Origin: Rhynchopus euleeides
Lineage: Eukaryota; Euglenozoa; Diplonemea; Diplonemida; Diplonemidae
DNA: 64,000 nt
Direction: 5' to 3'
NCBI GenBank assembly: GCA_963210315.1
Contig: OY723240.1
Span: 1,302,001 to 1,366,000 of the forward strand
The translations under genes were made by a program, and so were the position numbers. Below, piece after piece: positions 53,276 to 63,178 of this stretch. Numbering within the stretch: the stretch's first letter is position 1; each line of letters opens with the position of its first letter. The notes under the pieces are model-generated. The model made no database searches and had not been told where the DNA came from. It saw only the letters and a program-made list of their open reading frames with translations.

Positions 53276-54478
53276 CAGGGCTGTTCCTAACTGGGGGGCT
53301 TGTTCCCCACTTTCAGGATTCTGAACTTTTTTTCTAAGAATTTTTGTAAGGGGAAAAAAGTTTTTTTCTAAGAATTTTGTTAGGGGATTTTTTTCTAAGG
53401 TTGTTTCGCAGAGGAAAAAACCTTTTCTAAGTTTTCCCCAGTCGACAGGGCGCGCACAAGGATGGAAGGGAAGTCTGTCCCACGTACCGTTCGCCTTGCT
53501 GGCCAACTGGAGAGCCAGACGTTCACTACCGTGGCCTCCGGCGGCTGGGGGGCTCCGCCCCCCAGACCCCCCTGTGGCGTACGTCTCGTACTCAAGTCCT
53601 TCGAATCCCATCAGGTCGGGGTCCAACCACTCCAGTCGCCTCTGAGGACGCAGCCAACTCGCACAGAATCTGTACGCCCACACGAACAGATGTTCGCTAC
53701 CGTGGCCTCCGGCGGCTGGGGGGCTCCGCCCCCCAGACCCCCCATGTAGCGTGTGCCCGTCCATCTATCTCACTTCCCTGGGTACAGTGCAGCGTAGGAG
53801 GTCAGCGCCGCATCCATGAAGCGCTTCTTCGAAGCCTGACTGACATCGGACAGGAGGTCGGGCTTCCCCACCTGGGAGGTACACTTGCCGCGTTCGCGAC
53901 ATGCGTGACACGCGACACGCTACCTGAAACGTGAGTGTGCCTTGCTAACACGGGCATTTCAACGGTCTGCCGACGACCGTTCCCCAAACCAGTAAACCAG
54001 CAGTTTTGGAAAATCGGAGAGATCACCCTACTGCGCTGAATATGGTGCGCACCACTGCAAAAATCCCCGGGAGCTTTTGGGCTTTCAGACCTGAAGGGGC
54101 CAGCAGGGCCAGCGTCGGGGAGTGGCAGCTTTGTAACTGTCCTCCAGCTGCTGGCATGTCCAGCCCTGCGAGAGTGCCAAGGTGTATTGAGTCCCTGCGG
54201 AGCACAACCCCCGATGAGAACGAGTGCCAGATGATCCTCATTCATTTTCAGCTGTAACGCGCATGAGGGGCACTCTCTGCCGCAAGCATCTCTGGGCATC
54301 ACTCGAGAGCTGTCAATGATGACGCGGAGAGAAATCAGAGAAAAAGTCCCGCCTGACGGGCACGCGCCTGGAAACTGTGGGGGGGCGAGCAAAAAATCCC
54401 TTGTAAAAATTCTTAGAAAAAACCTGGTTCCCCGACCCAAAAAACCTGGAAAAAGGGCTCGTTCCCCGCCCAGGCCTG
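53276..54478. mobile_element. hAT-type element (copy 6, perfect 8-bp TSD)
   Basis: It starts CAGGGCTGTTCC and ends CCGCCCAGGCCTG. The exact duplication ATTGTCGT is at 53268-53275 and 54479-54486. It is the inverted sibling of 17842-19022 with scattered changes, including differences near 54050-54130. Cassette motifs are at 53519-53571 and 53692-53742. It lies only 38 bp from the previous hAT element. Confidence 0.92.
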
Positions 54479-54486
54479 ATTGTCGT

Positions 54487-55417
54487 TGATTCGATACAGC
54501 GGACCTCAGAACACGCGCACAGGCCTGTGGAGGCCTGTGGAGGCGTTCCGACGGGTTCAAACTGTACTGAGGAGAGGGAAGGGTTGGTTGGTCGGTATTG
54601 ATTACTTCTGGAACCCTTAGGCCAGATCGACCCTGCGGGGGCCAGGGCCCATTCTTTATATGTCATGGTGGGCAGTGTGGCGGTCTCGATCACGATGTGA
54701 CCGCCGCCCCCGCCCCCACAAACAAGTGTCCCCCCCTCCCCCCCTTTGTCAGCCACGCTCAATTATCTCTCACATGCACATCGGAAAAAACCGATGGCCC
54801 TGGAAGAGCGTCTTTTCTGATCTAGTCTACATCTTGTTGCGTGATGTATTTAACAACGCCACCACACACAGGGCTGTATGTGGGATTTTAGGAAATCGCT
54901 TTGCTTGAGTTCACACAGGGTAGTACCAGCTTCGGCAGCCTTCCGTCTGGCTGTCATACCACAGAGGTGGTGGGGGGATTGCAGAAGAAGCCAGAGGTAA
55001 GTTAGCCACAGTGGTACAGTCTCACATCTTCGATTCGGATGAGCGTCGTTAGGAAATGTGTTCTTACTAATCACCGCAATGTCACATATAAATGTGCGGT
55101 TCCAATTATGCTGAAGCGCTGCCGGCTGCTTGCATTGGCCTGCATTCGGGTCTCTTTCGAAGATGATTGGCAGATCAGGTATTAAGGCATGGCCACAAAC
55201 GACACGCACCTTTGGTTCGTTTTTCCATATTTCAAAGGGATTGTTTCTCGTGTGCCAAAGCTGGGGGGAACCGACAAAGGCAACCCTCCTCAGCCCTTGC
55301 TGTGGGGGGGGGAGGGGGCTCGTCTTCTGTTCACGGCGGACCCCACCCCCTGGATCCAGATTGAAACAGCTGAACAGGACCCTCGACGTATGCGTTCTGG
55401 GCCTGATTTGTTCCTCG
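54487..55417. other. Stretch without recognised genes
   Basis: C-rich tracts lie near 54700-54745. No domain or element end was seen. The GC level is lower between 54900 and 55150 than around it. Open frames disagree with one another in composition and are not credible. Confidence 0.35.
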
Positions 55418-55640
55418 TGCAGAGGTGCAAAACAGAAATGGAACACTATCGACACATGTCACTCAACACGGGGGAATGGGGAGGGGAGAGGTTGTGGTGA
55501 AACGCACACACCTCGACCTGTGATGAGGTGAGATGTGGCTCTGCAATTACGGCACTCCCGCGTGCCGTAAACTCAAATCGGACCTGCGTTCTCTGTGTTC
55601 CATTTCCTCCTTCATTGCATGAGGCTACAAACAAAATACC
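55418..55640. repeat. Second copy of the dispersed gene-flank repeat
   Basis: It matches 200-405 in motif order (GTGCAAAACAG, CGACACATG, CACACACCTCGACC, GAGGCTACAAA), with an unrelated insert near 55545-55600. It lies downstream of the membrane-protein gene, as the first copy lies downstream of the DUF4116 gene. Confidence 0.5.
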
Positions 55641-55883
55641 GGCATAACGGGTGTGAACTGCACAAAAAAAGGAACCGATTCTCACCCACCCCCCACCCCT
55701 CCCATCTTACACAGGGAAGGGATGTGCGTATTGTACGTGCACAGGAGCCGCCATTGCATAACTTATAAACCCAAAACCTAAACTGAGACACAGCTCCCCC
55801 CCCCCCCCTTCCAGACCCTTGTTCGAGATCTCCTTTTTCATTACAAAGGGGACGTGGCGCGTCTTACGCGATGTATATTTTTT

Positions 55884-56885
55884 TTATCCCGTGGCAAACA
55901 GGATCGCGCTGTACAGCACCAGCGCAGTGCACGTCAGCCCCTCCGCCGCCAACCCATCACCCAGACGCGCAGCCACCGCATAATGAACCACCAGCCCGAG
56001 GCACAGCGACACCCCACAGGCCAGGCCGTGCAGCCCATCCTCCAGCACCGTCCGGCCACACCTCCCACCGCCCTGCCGGGCCTCCACCGCGCCTTCCCCC
56101 TCCTCCTCCTCCGCCTCCTCCAGGCCCTTCGTGCCGCACACTACAACCTCCTCCCCCACAACGGTGTACGCGGCCGTCTCTGCCTCTGCCTGCTCTCTCC
56201 GCCCTTCAGCCCAGCTCAGGAGCAGCACCACAGCTGCGGCACAGGCCCACGCCCCTGCCGAGACGGACCAGATGGCAGACCTGCGCGCCATCCCCACGGC
56301 CCATGCCTCCTCCAGGGTAAAGGGGAGCACGTCGTAGAGCGGGATGGGGGTGTCGGTTTCCAGCAGCTGGAGCAGGATGGTCGAGTTGGGGTTGGGGTGG
56401 AGGCAGTCAGGGGAGGCTCTGCACCCCGCGAGTGCGAAGAGCTGGCCGGCGTGGATGGGGGAGGAGGTCGGGGGGCTGCCCTGGCAGGCGCTGGGGGCGA
56501 TGGCGATGATCTCTGCGTCGGGGTCGAAGTGCAGCACAGCGCTGGAGTGGAATGACGCGCAGGTGAGGGGGGCGGCTGCGCGGAGGTGCTCGATAGCCCA
56601 CTCTTCCTTCCCGGAGAGAGCGTGCTGTGCCACGGGGAACTGGAGGCACATCACGATCATCACACACGAGAGCCTGTCACGGAGTCTTTCGGTGCTGTGG
56701 CTGACATCCCCGGATGTGCGCTGGGCGATCTCAGTCCCCACGAGGAGAAGCAGACTCACGACAAACGCTGCTGCGGCGGGTGTCCCGGCGAACTCGGTCT
56801 CAAACATCAAAGCGATGCAGGCCCCGAGGCATGTCGTCTTCAACAGCGGCAGGAACCACTCGCAGCAGATTCCATTCTGTGGCAT
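55884..56885 (-). CDS. Multi-pass membrane protein of unknown function
   Basis: The protein has 333 residues from the ATG at 56885 (MPQNGICCEWF) to a TAA at 55884. Hydrophobic segments that could span the membrane are near residues 10-28 (LPLLKTTCLGACIALMF), 37-53 (AAAAFVVSLLLLVG), 73-88 (LSCVMIVMCLQF), 205-225 (AGAWACAAAVVLLLSW) and two more in the last 55 residues (LACGVSLCLGLVVHYAVA and TCTALVLYSAILFA). Between them is a region of about 110 residues with several Cys (SACQGSP, AGCRASPDC), possibly extracytoplasmic, then an acidic loop (KGLEEAEEEEGEG). The frame is intron-free with coding-like composition. I do not recognise a family. Confidence 0.68.
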   Translation of the reverse strand: MPQNGICCEWFLPLLKTTCLGACIALMFETEFAGTPAAAAFVVSLLLLVGTEIAQRTSGDVSHSTERLRDRLSCVMIVMCLQFPVAQHALSGKEEWAIEHLRAAAPLTCASFHSSAVLHFDPDAEIIAIAPSACQGSPPTSSPIHAGQLFALAGCRASPDCLHPNPNSTILLQLLETDTPIPLYDVLPFTLEEAWAVGMARRSAIWSVSAGAWACAAAVVLLLSWAEGRREQAEAETAAYTVVGEEVVVCGTKGLEEAEEEEGEGAVEARQGGGRCGRTVLEDGLHGLACGVSLCLGLVVHYAVAARLGDGLAAEGLTCTALVLYSAILFATG

Positions 56886-58099
56886 CTTTGTGTTGGTGGA
56901 GGAGGGGGGGGAGAGGGAGGAGAAAAAGGGGAAGGTAAGCTAAGGAGGCAAAATATGCCAAAATAACAAATGCAGAATGAAGTGGAGGGGGAACTAAACT
57001 GAGAATAGAGGGTGGGGAGAGAGGGGGGGGGGGAGGGTTTTGTTTTGTTTAAAAACGCTTTGATCGCATCCACCCCCCACCGCACCCCTGCGCCTTTTTT
57101 GAGAGGAAAAAAAGGGGGAGGGGTTGTATTCGGGTGGGTTGTGTTGTGTGCCGGCGGTGTGTGTGACCGGACAAAGGTCGGGGGCTCGAGGATACCCTGC
57201 GTGTGGGATGTTGTGTGAGGGTCTGCCGTGGTCCAGCGGAGGATCGCATCAAAACCGTACTCCTTTGAACTCCTTCCGCTATAGCATAGTTATCCTTCGC
57301 GCGAACATTTTTTGCTCCGCGAACCCCCCGGACCCCCTGCGCGAGCGCGGGAAAAAAAGGGGGTTCGCGCGAAAAAAGACTTGGGGTTGCGTTCTTTGTT
57401 TGTACGAACGGTGCCTGCTAGTGCATCTGTGCAGGATACCGAACACTGCCACGAGTCTTTTTAGTGCGAAAAGCGAGCTGTTCTTGCAAAAAAAAATGGA
57501 GTGGAGCCTTGTGAAGTGGCATGAAGGTAATCCGTATAAAGCTTCAGTCGTACGATTTCCTTCGTTACTTCGCGACTTCGCTACGCTTCGTCGCTCGTAA
57601 CTGGTAACAACATAACACTCGGCAGGATGTGTCATTCGCACGCAAAGAGCAGGGTATGATCAGGTGTGCCAGCAAAACACCAAACGCCATTTATCTGTCA
57701 AAGTGCTGCCAACGGGTTTCGTCCCCACTACTCTTGAGCTGCGCATCACCCTCCTAAGGGGCACCGCCCCGCGGGTGTTCAACGGGAGGCTAGACAGGCT
57801 AGCGGGGCTAGCTGACACGCAGAAGGGAAGAGACATCGGAGAAGCGCCGCAACAGCACAGCGCAGGGCTGCGCTGCAAACCCACGGCGAAAGCGATTTGC
57901 TGTGTCGGCACCAGATCGCCAAGACAGGGGGGTGCGGGGGGAGCAAGGGCTCATTCTCAACCCTCTTCGGGAGAAGAGAACGTCAAGAAGGCGGGTGGGG
58001 ATGGGGGGGGAGGGGGAACATGGAATCCCAGAAACATCACCACAGAGATGAGATGGGACAGTGTGGACCTGGTTCTGGGCCCACCCCCCCCTCCCCTCT
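56886..58099. repeat. Intergenic stretch with a GC-rich hairpin
   Basis: At 57296-57380, TTCGCGCGAACATTTTTTG and CGCGAACCCCC face AGGGGGTTCGCGCGAA, which could form a long hairpin. At 57545-57600, CAGTCGTACGATTTCCTTCG is shared with the CCGTAAACGG elements (about 34990 and 35530). No gene is supported. The last 150 bp are the 3' flank of the EEP gene. Confidence 0.45.
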
Positions 58100-59200
58100 C
58101 TACGCCCAGAGGAGTGTCGCGCTCACAGCAGCGTGGTCTGAAAACCAATCTACTGCAGGCGGAGCGCCCTGCTGGGGGGCGTGCCTCACGCATGCCTCAG
58201 GGGTAGGGGGCACCGTCCTGACGCCTCCCTCGGCGGAAAGCGACAGCTGCGGCGTGGACACGATGTAGTCGAGCTTCTGGTGCACCGCACCCCCGCTCTC
58301 CACCCCAAGGCAGGTCCGGATGTCCGCCGCGTGGGTGTGGTCGACGTACCTCTGCTGCGCACCGCTACCCCCTCTCGCCCCAAAGACACTGCTGCCCAGC
58401 CCGGCCTGCACCGGCTGTAACGAGGCGTCGATATTCCAATCACCCAACACGACCCAGGCCTCTGCGATGACACCCGCCTCTCGCTCGGCCCGATGTGTCA
58501 GGGAGAGTGCCTCCTCCACGTTGCGCAGCCCCGCCTCGGTGCTGGCAGCCCAGGGTATGTGTGTGTTGATGACACCCAGTATAGGGGGTGTTGGTGATGT
58601 GGCAGTTGCTGCGGCAGGGCGGAGTAAGATTGCCATGGATTTCTTCCGCCCGTTGGAGTTCCCGGAGGCGGGGGAGAAGGCGAAGGATGCGTTCCACAGG
58701 ATGTCCCACGCCGCGGTGTTGACGGATGTGGCAACGCCATCCTTCTCCAAGTTGAACCCCGCGTCGGGGCTGTGCCGCAGCACTGTGTGCCGCGCAGCGC
58801 GCGCTGCGATGTCCAGTTCCCGGTTCCATTCCCCTGTCTGCGTGTCGCCGGATCCGTAGGGCCACTCTTGGAAGGCGACGATGTCATGCGACTGCAGTGC
58901 TTCCGACACCCACCCCCTGAACATCGCGGTGCGCTGCGCCAAGGCAACGCCCTGCGCCGATGCATCTCGGTGTTTCTGGTAGTGCCCTTCGTACAGCACA
59001 TTTGCAGTGCAAACCCTGACAACCCTCGGCCCCTGCAACTCGGGAGACAACACCGGCCCCTCTGTGGGTGCGCCCTCCTCACCAGGCCTATCCGACGTGC
59101 ACTGCAGAGCTGTGGGGTTGATCAGAGGGCTTGCGCCTGGGATGGGTTCCAAACCACCGCACACCGCAAGGCCTGCCACGGCAAGCAACAGAAGGCGCAT
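58100..59200 (-). CDS. Secreted endonuclease/exonuclease/phosphatase (EEP) family protein
   Basis: The protein has 366 residues from the ATG at 59200 to a TAG at 58100. Residues 1-16 (MRLLLLAVAGLAVCGG) form a signal peptide. Hallmarks of the DNase I-like fold follow in order: Asn67 (CTANVL), Glu112 in AFQEW, His214 in NTHIPW, Asp254 and Asn256 in LGDWN, Asp311 in KLDYI, and Asp355-His356 in FSDH. These are the metal-binding and catalytic positions of the EEP superfamily, so the protein looks active. Substrates in this superfamily range from DNA and RNA to sphingomyelin and inositol phosphates, and the sequence does not settle which. Two Cys in the N-terminal linker and others near the C-terminus are consistent with secretion. 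The frame is intron-free. The gene lies on the same strand as the membrane-protein gene downstream of it, about 1.2 kb away. Confidence 0.85.
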   Translation of the reverse strand: MRLLLLAVAGLAVCGGLEPIPGASPLINPTALQCTSDRPGEEGAPTEGPVLSPELQGPRVVRVCTANVLYEGHYQKHRDASAQGVALAQRTAMFRGWVSEALQSHDIVAFQEWPYGSGDTQTGEWNRELDIAARAARHTVLRHSPDAGFNLEKDGVATSVNTAAWDILWNASFAFSPASGNSNGRKKSMAILLRPAAATATSPTPPILGVINTHIPWAASTEAGLRNVEEALSLTHRAEREAGVIAEAWVVLGDWNIDASLQPVQAGLGSSVFGARGGSGAQQRYVDHTHAADIRTCLGVESGGAVHQKLDYIVSTPQLSLSAEGGVRTVPPTPEACVRHAPQQGAPPAVDWFSDHAAVSATLLWA

Positions 59201-59460
59201 GTGGCCAATCCCTCAGCCACTGTGCGAGAGGGGGGGTGGGTGAGGGTGTGTCGCTGCTCTGGTCACCACTTCGGCCAAGGTATGCTCGGGATGAACCCCA
59301 TTCACTCGAGATGCAGGTTGTGCAGTGCGTGGGGTGGGTGTGACGGTGTGCGGTTGTGTCAGGTCAGGGTGAACCGAGGTGAGTGGGTGAGGGGAGAGGG
59401 GGGCCTTGATTCAGTGTTGAGCGAAATGAAGACCCACACAGCTTGCTGTCCCCCCCCCCC

Positions 59461-59640
59461 CCTAGGCATACTTGTCCCCCCATATGGGGAACCCCCTAAA
59501 TCTGGGGGAAATATGGGGGGTCTCAAAACCCCGCCCCCATATGGGGAAAAAGGCTGAAAATATGGGGAAAACCCGGTAAAATATGGGGGAATATGGGGGA
59601 AATATGGGGCCCATATGGGGGGATATGGGGGTATTCGTGC
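59461..59640. repeat. ATATGGGG-rich low-complexity block
   Basis: ATATGGGG(G) units recur more than ten times over 170 bp, with a few in inverted orientation. A C-run ending CCCCCTAGGCAT marks the left side, like the outer edge of the solo foldback arm at 36504. Confidence 0.6.
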
Positions 59641-59804
59641 TGCAACGGGAGAACATCAAACCACTCAGGCACAGACACACACGAAGTGCGCGTCGAAACC
59701 GGCCTCATGCCTTGTTGGGGATCCTCCAGGAGTCCGATCCTGGGGAGGTGCGCGCTCGTGGGCAGGCTAGGGGGGGCCATATGTGTGTGAGAAAGTGCCA
59801 TTTT

Positions 59805-60885
59805 TCAGGTTGGCAAAAAATCGAACTTCTGGGTCAAAAAAACCACACAAAGTGCCCCAGACCACTCCGGAAACGGGTTATCGGTCGGTTTTGACCCCTT
59901 TTGACACCCGGAGAGGGTCAGAATCACGATGTCGAAAAAAGTGCCCACCGGTGGTACCTGTGTGCATTTCTGCTGAGGCCCCAAATCGGAGTCTCCATAT
60001 TTTCTACCCCGGAAACGCATCGGATTGGTGTGTGTGCATTTGGAGGATGAAGAAACGGGTGGAGGGGTGTATTGAGACCCCACTGTGACCTCAATGATGT
60101 CATTTTCTTCAAGTCTGGCGTGAGGGCGATGTTGTCATCCTCAGCCAGCTCTCGCAACCCCCTAACTTCATCCGCTTCAGTGAACTGCGTCAGGCAGCCA
60201 ATGAAGTTTAACCGTCCGCCACGAGCCCTCGGCACGTGGAATACGGACATGGTTACAGTCCTCGAGTTCAGCATCCGTTGGGATTAAAGAACCACCAGCC
60301 ATCATGAGACTTTTTGCACTGTGCTTACACTGCACCAGCTGGGCAGTACGGCTCAGGTTTGCAGTTGGGACATGATCAAGTACTTGTGACGCTGTCCCGT
60401 GGCATCCTTCCACAAAATCGTTACGTCCCGGCAGTACTGCAACTTCCTCGGGAAACTCGTCGAATGCGGACTCGTCCTTCTCAAGAGAGAGAGAACGATA
60501 TCCATCTTGGATGGCATAGCGGTGGCCACCGGTGGGCACCATTTTGCTGCATTCCTTGCTGTTGCTGAACCACTTCATTCTCGGACCGTTGGCCATCCAC
60601 AGCGGTATTTTCGAGTTTGGCTGCACTGTCTGATGACTGGCTTCTCGGAATCGTCCTTCCCAGGGTTACTGGGTGATTGATACTCATGTGTTGTGGTGGT
60701 GGGCAAATAGAAGGGGTGGGCAGGTACCACCGGTGGGCACTATTTTCGCCATCGTGATTCTGGGGCAATGGGGGCTCCAAAAATGGTCAAAACCGCCGGA
60801 AAACCAGTTTCCGGAGTGGTTTGGAGAGGGTTTTGGGGTCAGAACCACCTAGAAGGTCGATTTTTTGCAAAACCGAATTTTTCGG
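59805..60885. mobile_element. Element with long degenerate inverted ends
   Basis: The left 160 bp and the right 160 bp are imperfect inverted copies: GCAAAAAATCGAACTTCTG against GCAAAAAATCGACCTTCT, ACCACTCCGGAAAC against its complement, and CAGAATCACGATG with GTGCCCACCGGTGGTACCTG at the inner side. The centre (60000-60715) has short frames on both strands (for example ISILDGIAVATGG) that may be transposase relics. No target duplication was established. Confidence 0.5.
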
Positions 60886-60889
60886 TTTT

Positions 60890-62090
60890 CTCACGCTTTT
60901 AACCCTTTAGAGACCAGGGGGGTACGATTTAGAAGGCCCGAAAAACCGGGACTTTGGCCACTTTGCCCAGTAAGCAATTTTCTACTCCACCAAAATCGGA
61001 ATTTTTTTTCATGGTGAAACGCGTTGTTTCAGAACGATCCGAGAATCAACTTTTTTTTGTGAAAAAAATATTTTTTCTCACACGGCAGGCGACTCCCAAT
61101 GACCACCCAAAATAGTTTTGGCTGATTTTCGGGCCCAGCCACATGGCCAAACCAGACCCCCAGATTTGGATAAAAAATCCGAAAAATGCGTTTTTCGGGC
61201 AGAACGAGGACAGCGCATTCCACGATGCCGAGACTTGGTGAAAAAGTCAAAAAATCTCGATTTTTGCCTGCCGACCCAATTATTGGGGTGAAAAAGGTGA
61301 AAATACAGGGTTAGTGGGGTCAGGTCACCAGACTCAGACGCAACTTTCGGGCAGTTTTGGGACACATCTTTCCAGAAATACATTTTTAGGGGGCTTGGGG
61401 GTGTTTTGGGGCTGTTTCTGTGACCAGAGGCGCAGGACCCCCGGGTGCCCAAAAACCACCAAAAACCGGAAAATAGGTGGACTAAAAATCTGGTCTGGGC
61501 AGGAATTTTCTCCAATTTTGGACTTTTTTCAGATTTTTTTCTGTCGTGAAATGCGCTGTTCTCGCCGTTTCCGAGAACATAATTTTCCCGAAAAAAAATT
61601 TTTTTTCCGGGCCACCGCAATTTGAAGTGCTGGACAGGCCTCGCCGACAATTTTCTTTCGCCGGCAACTGCATTTTTTTCTGGATAAATGTGTGTTCTTT
61701 GCGAGAATACGACACGTTGAGTTCGGAACAGTTCACCATAAAAAAAATCTTGAAAAAGTCGTAGTAGAAGGCACTTTGCCCAGGTAAGCACCCAAAGTGC
61801 CCAGATCCCCAAAAAATCCCGATTTCTGGAAATTTCCGTTTTTTCCCAATTTTCGCACTCGCAACAAACATGTGCACTGTGGCGTGCCCATTTTTGTCTC
61901 AGTTGTTCGTGGAAAGAACTGCGACATCCGAGTTCACCACAACAAAAATCGGTCAAAAATTCCGAGTAGAAAGTACCTGAGTGCCAGTGGCCAAAAAAGT
62001 CTGAGTTACCTGCACATATATGTGCAGATAACTCCTAAAGGGTTAAACGGACATATGGCCCCCCCCCTACCCCCCCCCCCCCCGGAGCAA
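60890..62090. other. AT-rich stretch with diverged internal repeats
   Basis: Segments near 60990, 61195 and 61545 share CATGGTGAAACGCGTTGTT-like sequence in direct or inverted form, suggesting an old palindromic element. A C-run is at 62072-62083. No gene was recognised. Confidence 0.4.
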
Positions 62091-62096
62091 ACCTTC

Positions 62097-62375
62097 CACG
62101 GTGGGATCTTGTAAATTTTACATGTATAACTACAAGTATAATACATGTATTATACATGTATAATACTTGCATGTCAACTATTATACATGTATAATACATG
62201 TATATGCCTGAAATATACATGTAAAATACATGTATATCAAGTAAAAATACATGTATAATACTTGCATGTCAACTATTATACATGTATTTTTACTTGATAT
62301 ACATGTATTTTACATGTATATTTCAGGCATTTACATGTATTTTACATGTATAATACTTGTCATGCAAGTATTATA
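62097..62375. repeat. ACATGTATAATAC palindromic AT-rich element
   Basis: It begins CACGGTGGGATCTTGTAAA, as at 34347, and continues as direct and inverted copies of TATACATGTATAATAC. The right half is largely the reverse complement of the left half. It ends where the CACGGTGGACTCC element begins. Its first eight bases equal those of that element's TIR. Confidence 0.65.
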
Positions 62376-63178
62376 CACGGTGGACTCCAGCGGGGGTAGG
62401 GTAACCCTTTTCGGGAGTCTCAACTAGGGGGAGTCCAACTCCCGCTAGCGGGAGTATAGACTCCCGCTAGCGGGAGTCTATACTCCCGCTAGGGGGAGTC
62501 TGACTCCCCCTAGCGGGAGTCTTTTCACCTATTTTCACTCATTTTTCCCATGATACCTATGCAACGTGGCACTCGTCACTGAAGTACAGCCACACCAAAC
62601 GAAACGGACGTTTCCACCTATCCCAGCTCGCAGACCTGATTCACAAAAATGGGGAAGACGACAACGAAGCCGGCAGCGAAGCCGGCGGCAAAGTCGATTA
62701 AGAAGAAGAAGAGCGCAGAGAGTCCCGAGGCTGCGGAGGCGACGAACATTGTGCATGATTTTTGCACGGCCTTCCTTGTTAAAAAAGGGGGCAGTGTGCT
62801 GACACTGGGATCCATTAGAAGGCTCCTAGCAACGGTGTTGAGCAAGGAGCTCCCCAAGCACAGCACCCAGGTGGCCAACGCAATCATCGCCATGTCTTCC
62901 CTGACATGGATAAGTTCGCTGTCAGGGAAGTCGCAACGATGCGGAAGGAGGGCGATCTCCGTCATATACAAGGTGGAGGCGAAGTATGGCAAGGTGCAGG
63001 ATACAAACGTGTCGTCGGGGGCAGCCTGAAGCCGCGAATGATCGCGACACGGGCGAACGGCTTGGCACCGTGGGTCTGGATAGATGCTGGAGTTCGGCCG
63101 GGTGAAACCGGAAGTCGCAGCAAAATTTGCCCCCCCAGATTTCTTCCTCAAACCCACCCGTGGGCTGATCCGGCCTTG
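62376..63178. mobile_element. CACGGTGG element, damaged copy 2 (left part only)
   Basis: It has the full left TIR and subterminal palindromes, then a 5' part of ORF1. Similarity to the complete copy fades after about 63010 and the right end is missing. It is followed directly by another left TIR at 63179. Confidence 0.8.
62649..63029 (+). pseudogene. ORF1 remnant of the CACGGTGG element
   Basis: It starts MGKTTTKPAAKPAAKS and follows ORF1 for about 80 residues (FCTAFLVKKGGSVLTLGSIR is identical). A small insertion near 62893 then shifts the frame, and the ORF1-like sequence continues in another frame (MDKFAVREVATMRKEG) to about 63010. The frame ends early. It is inactive by truncation and frameshift. 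Confidence 0.75.
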
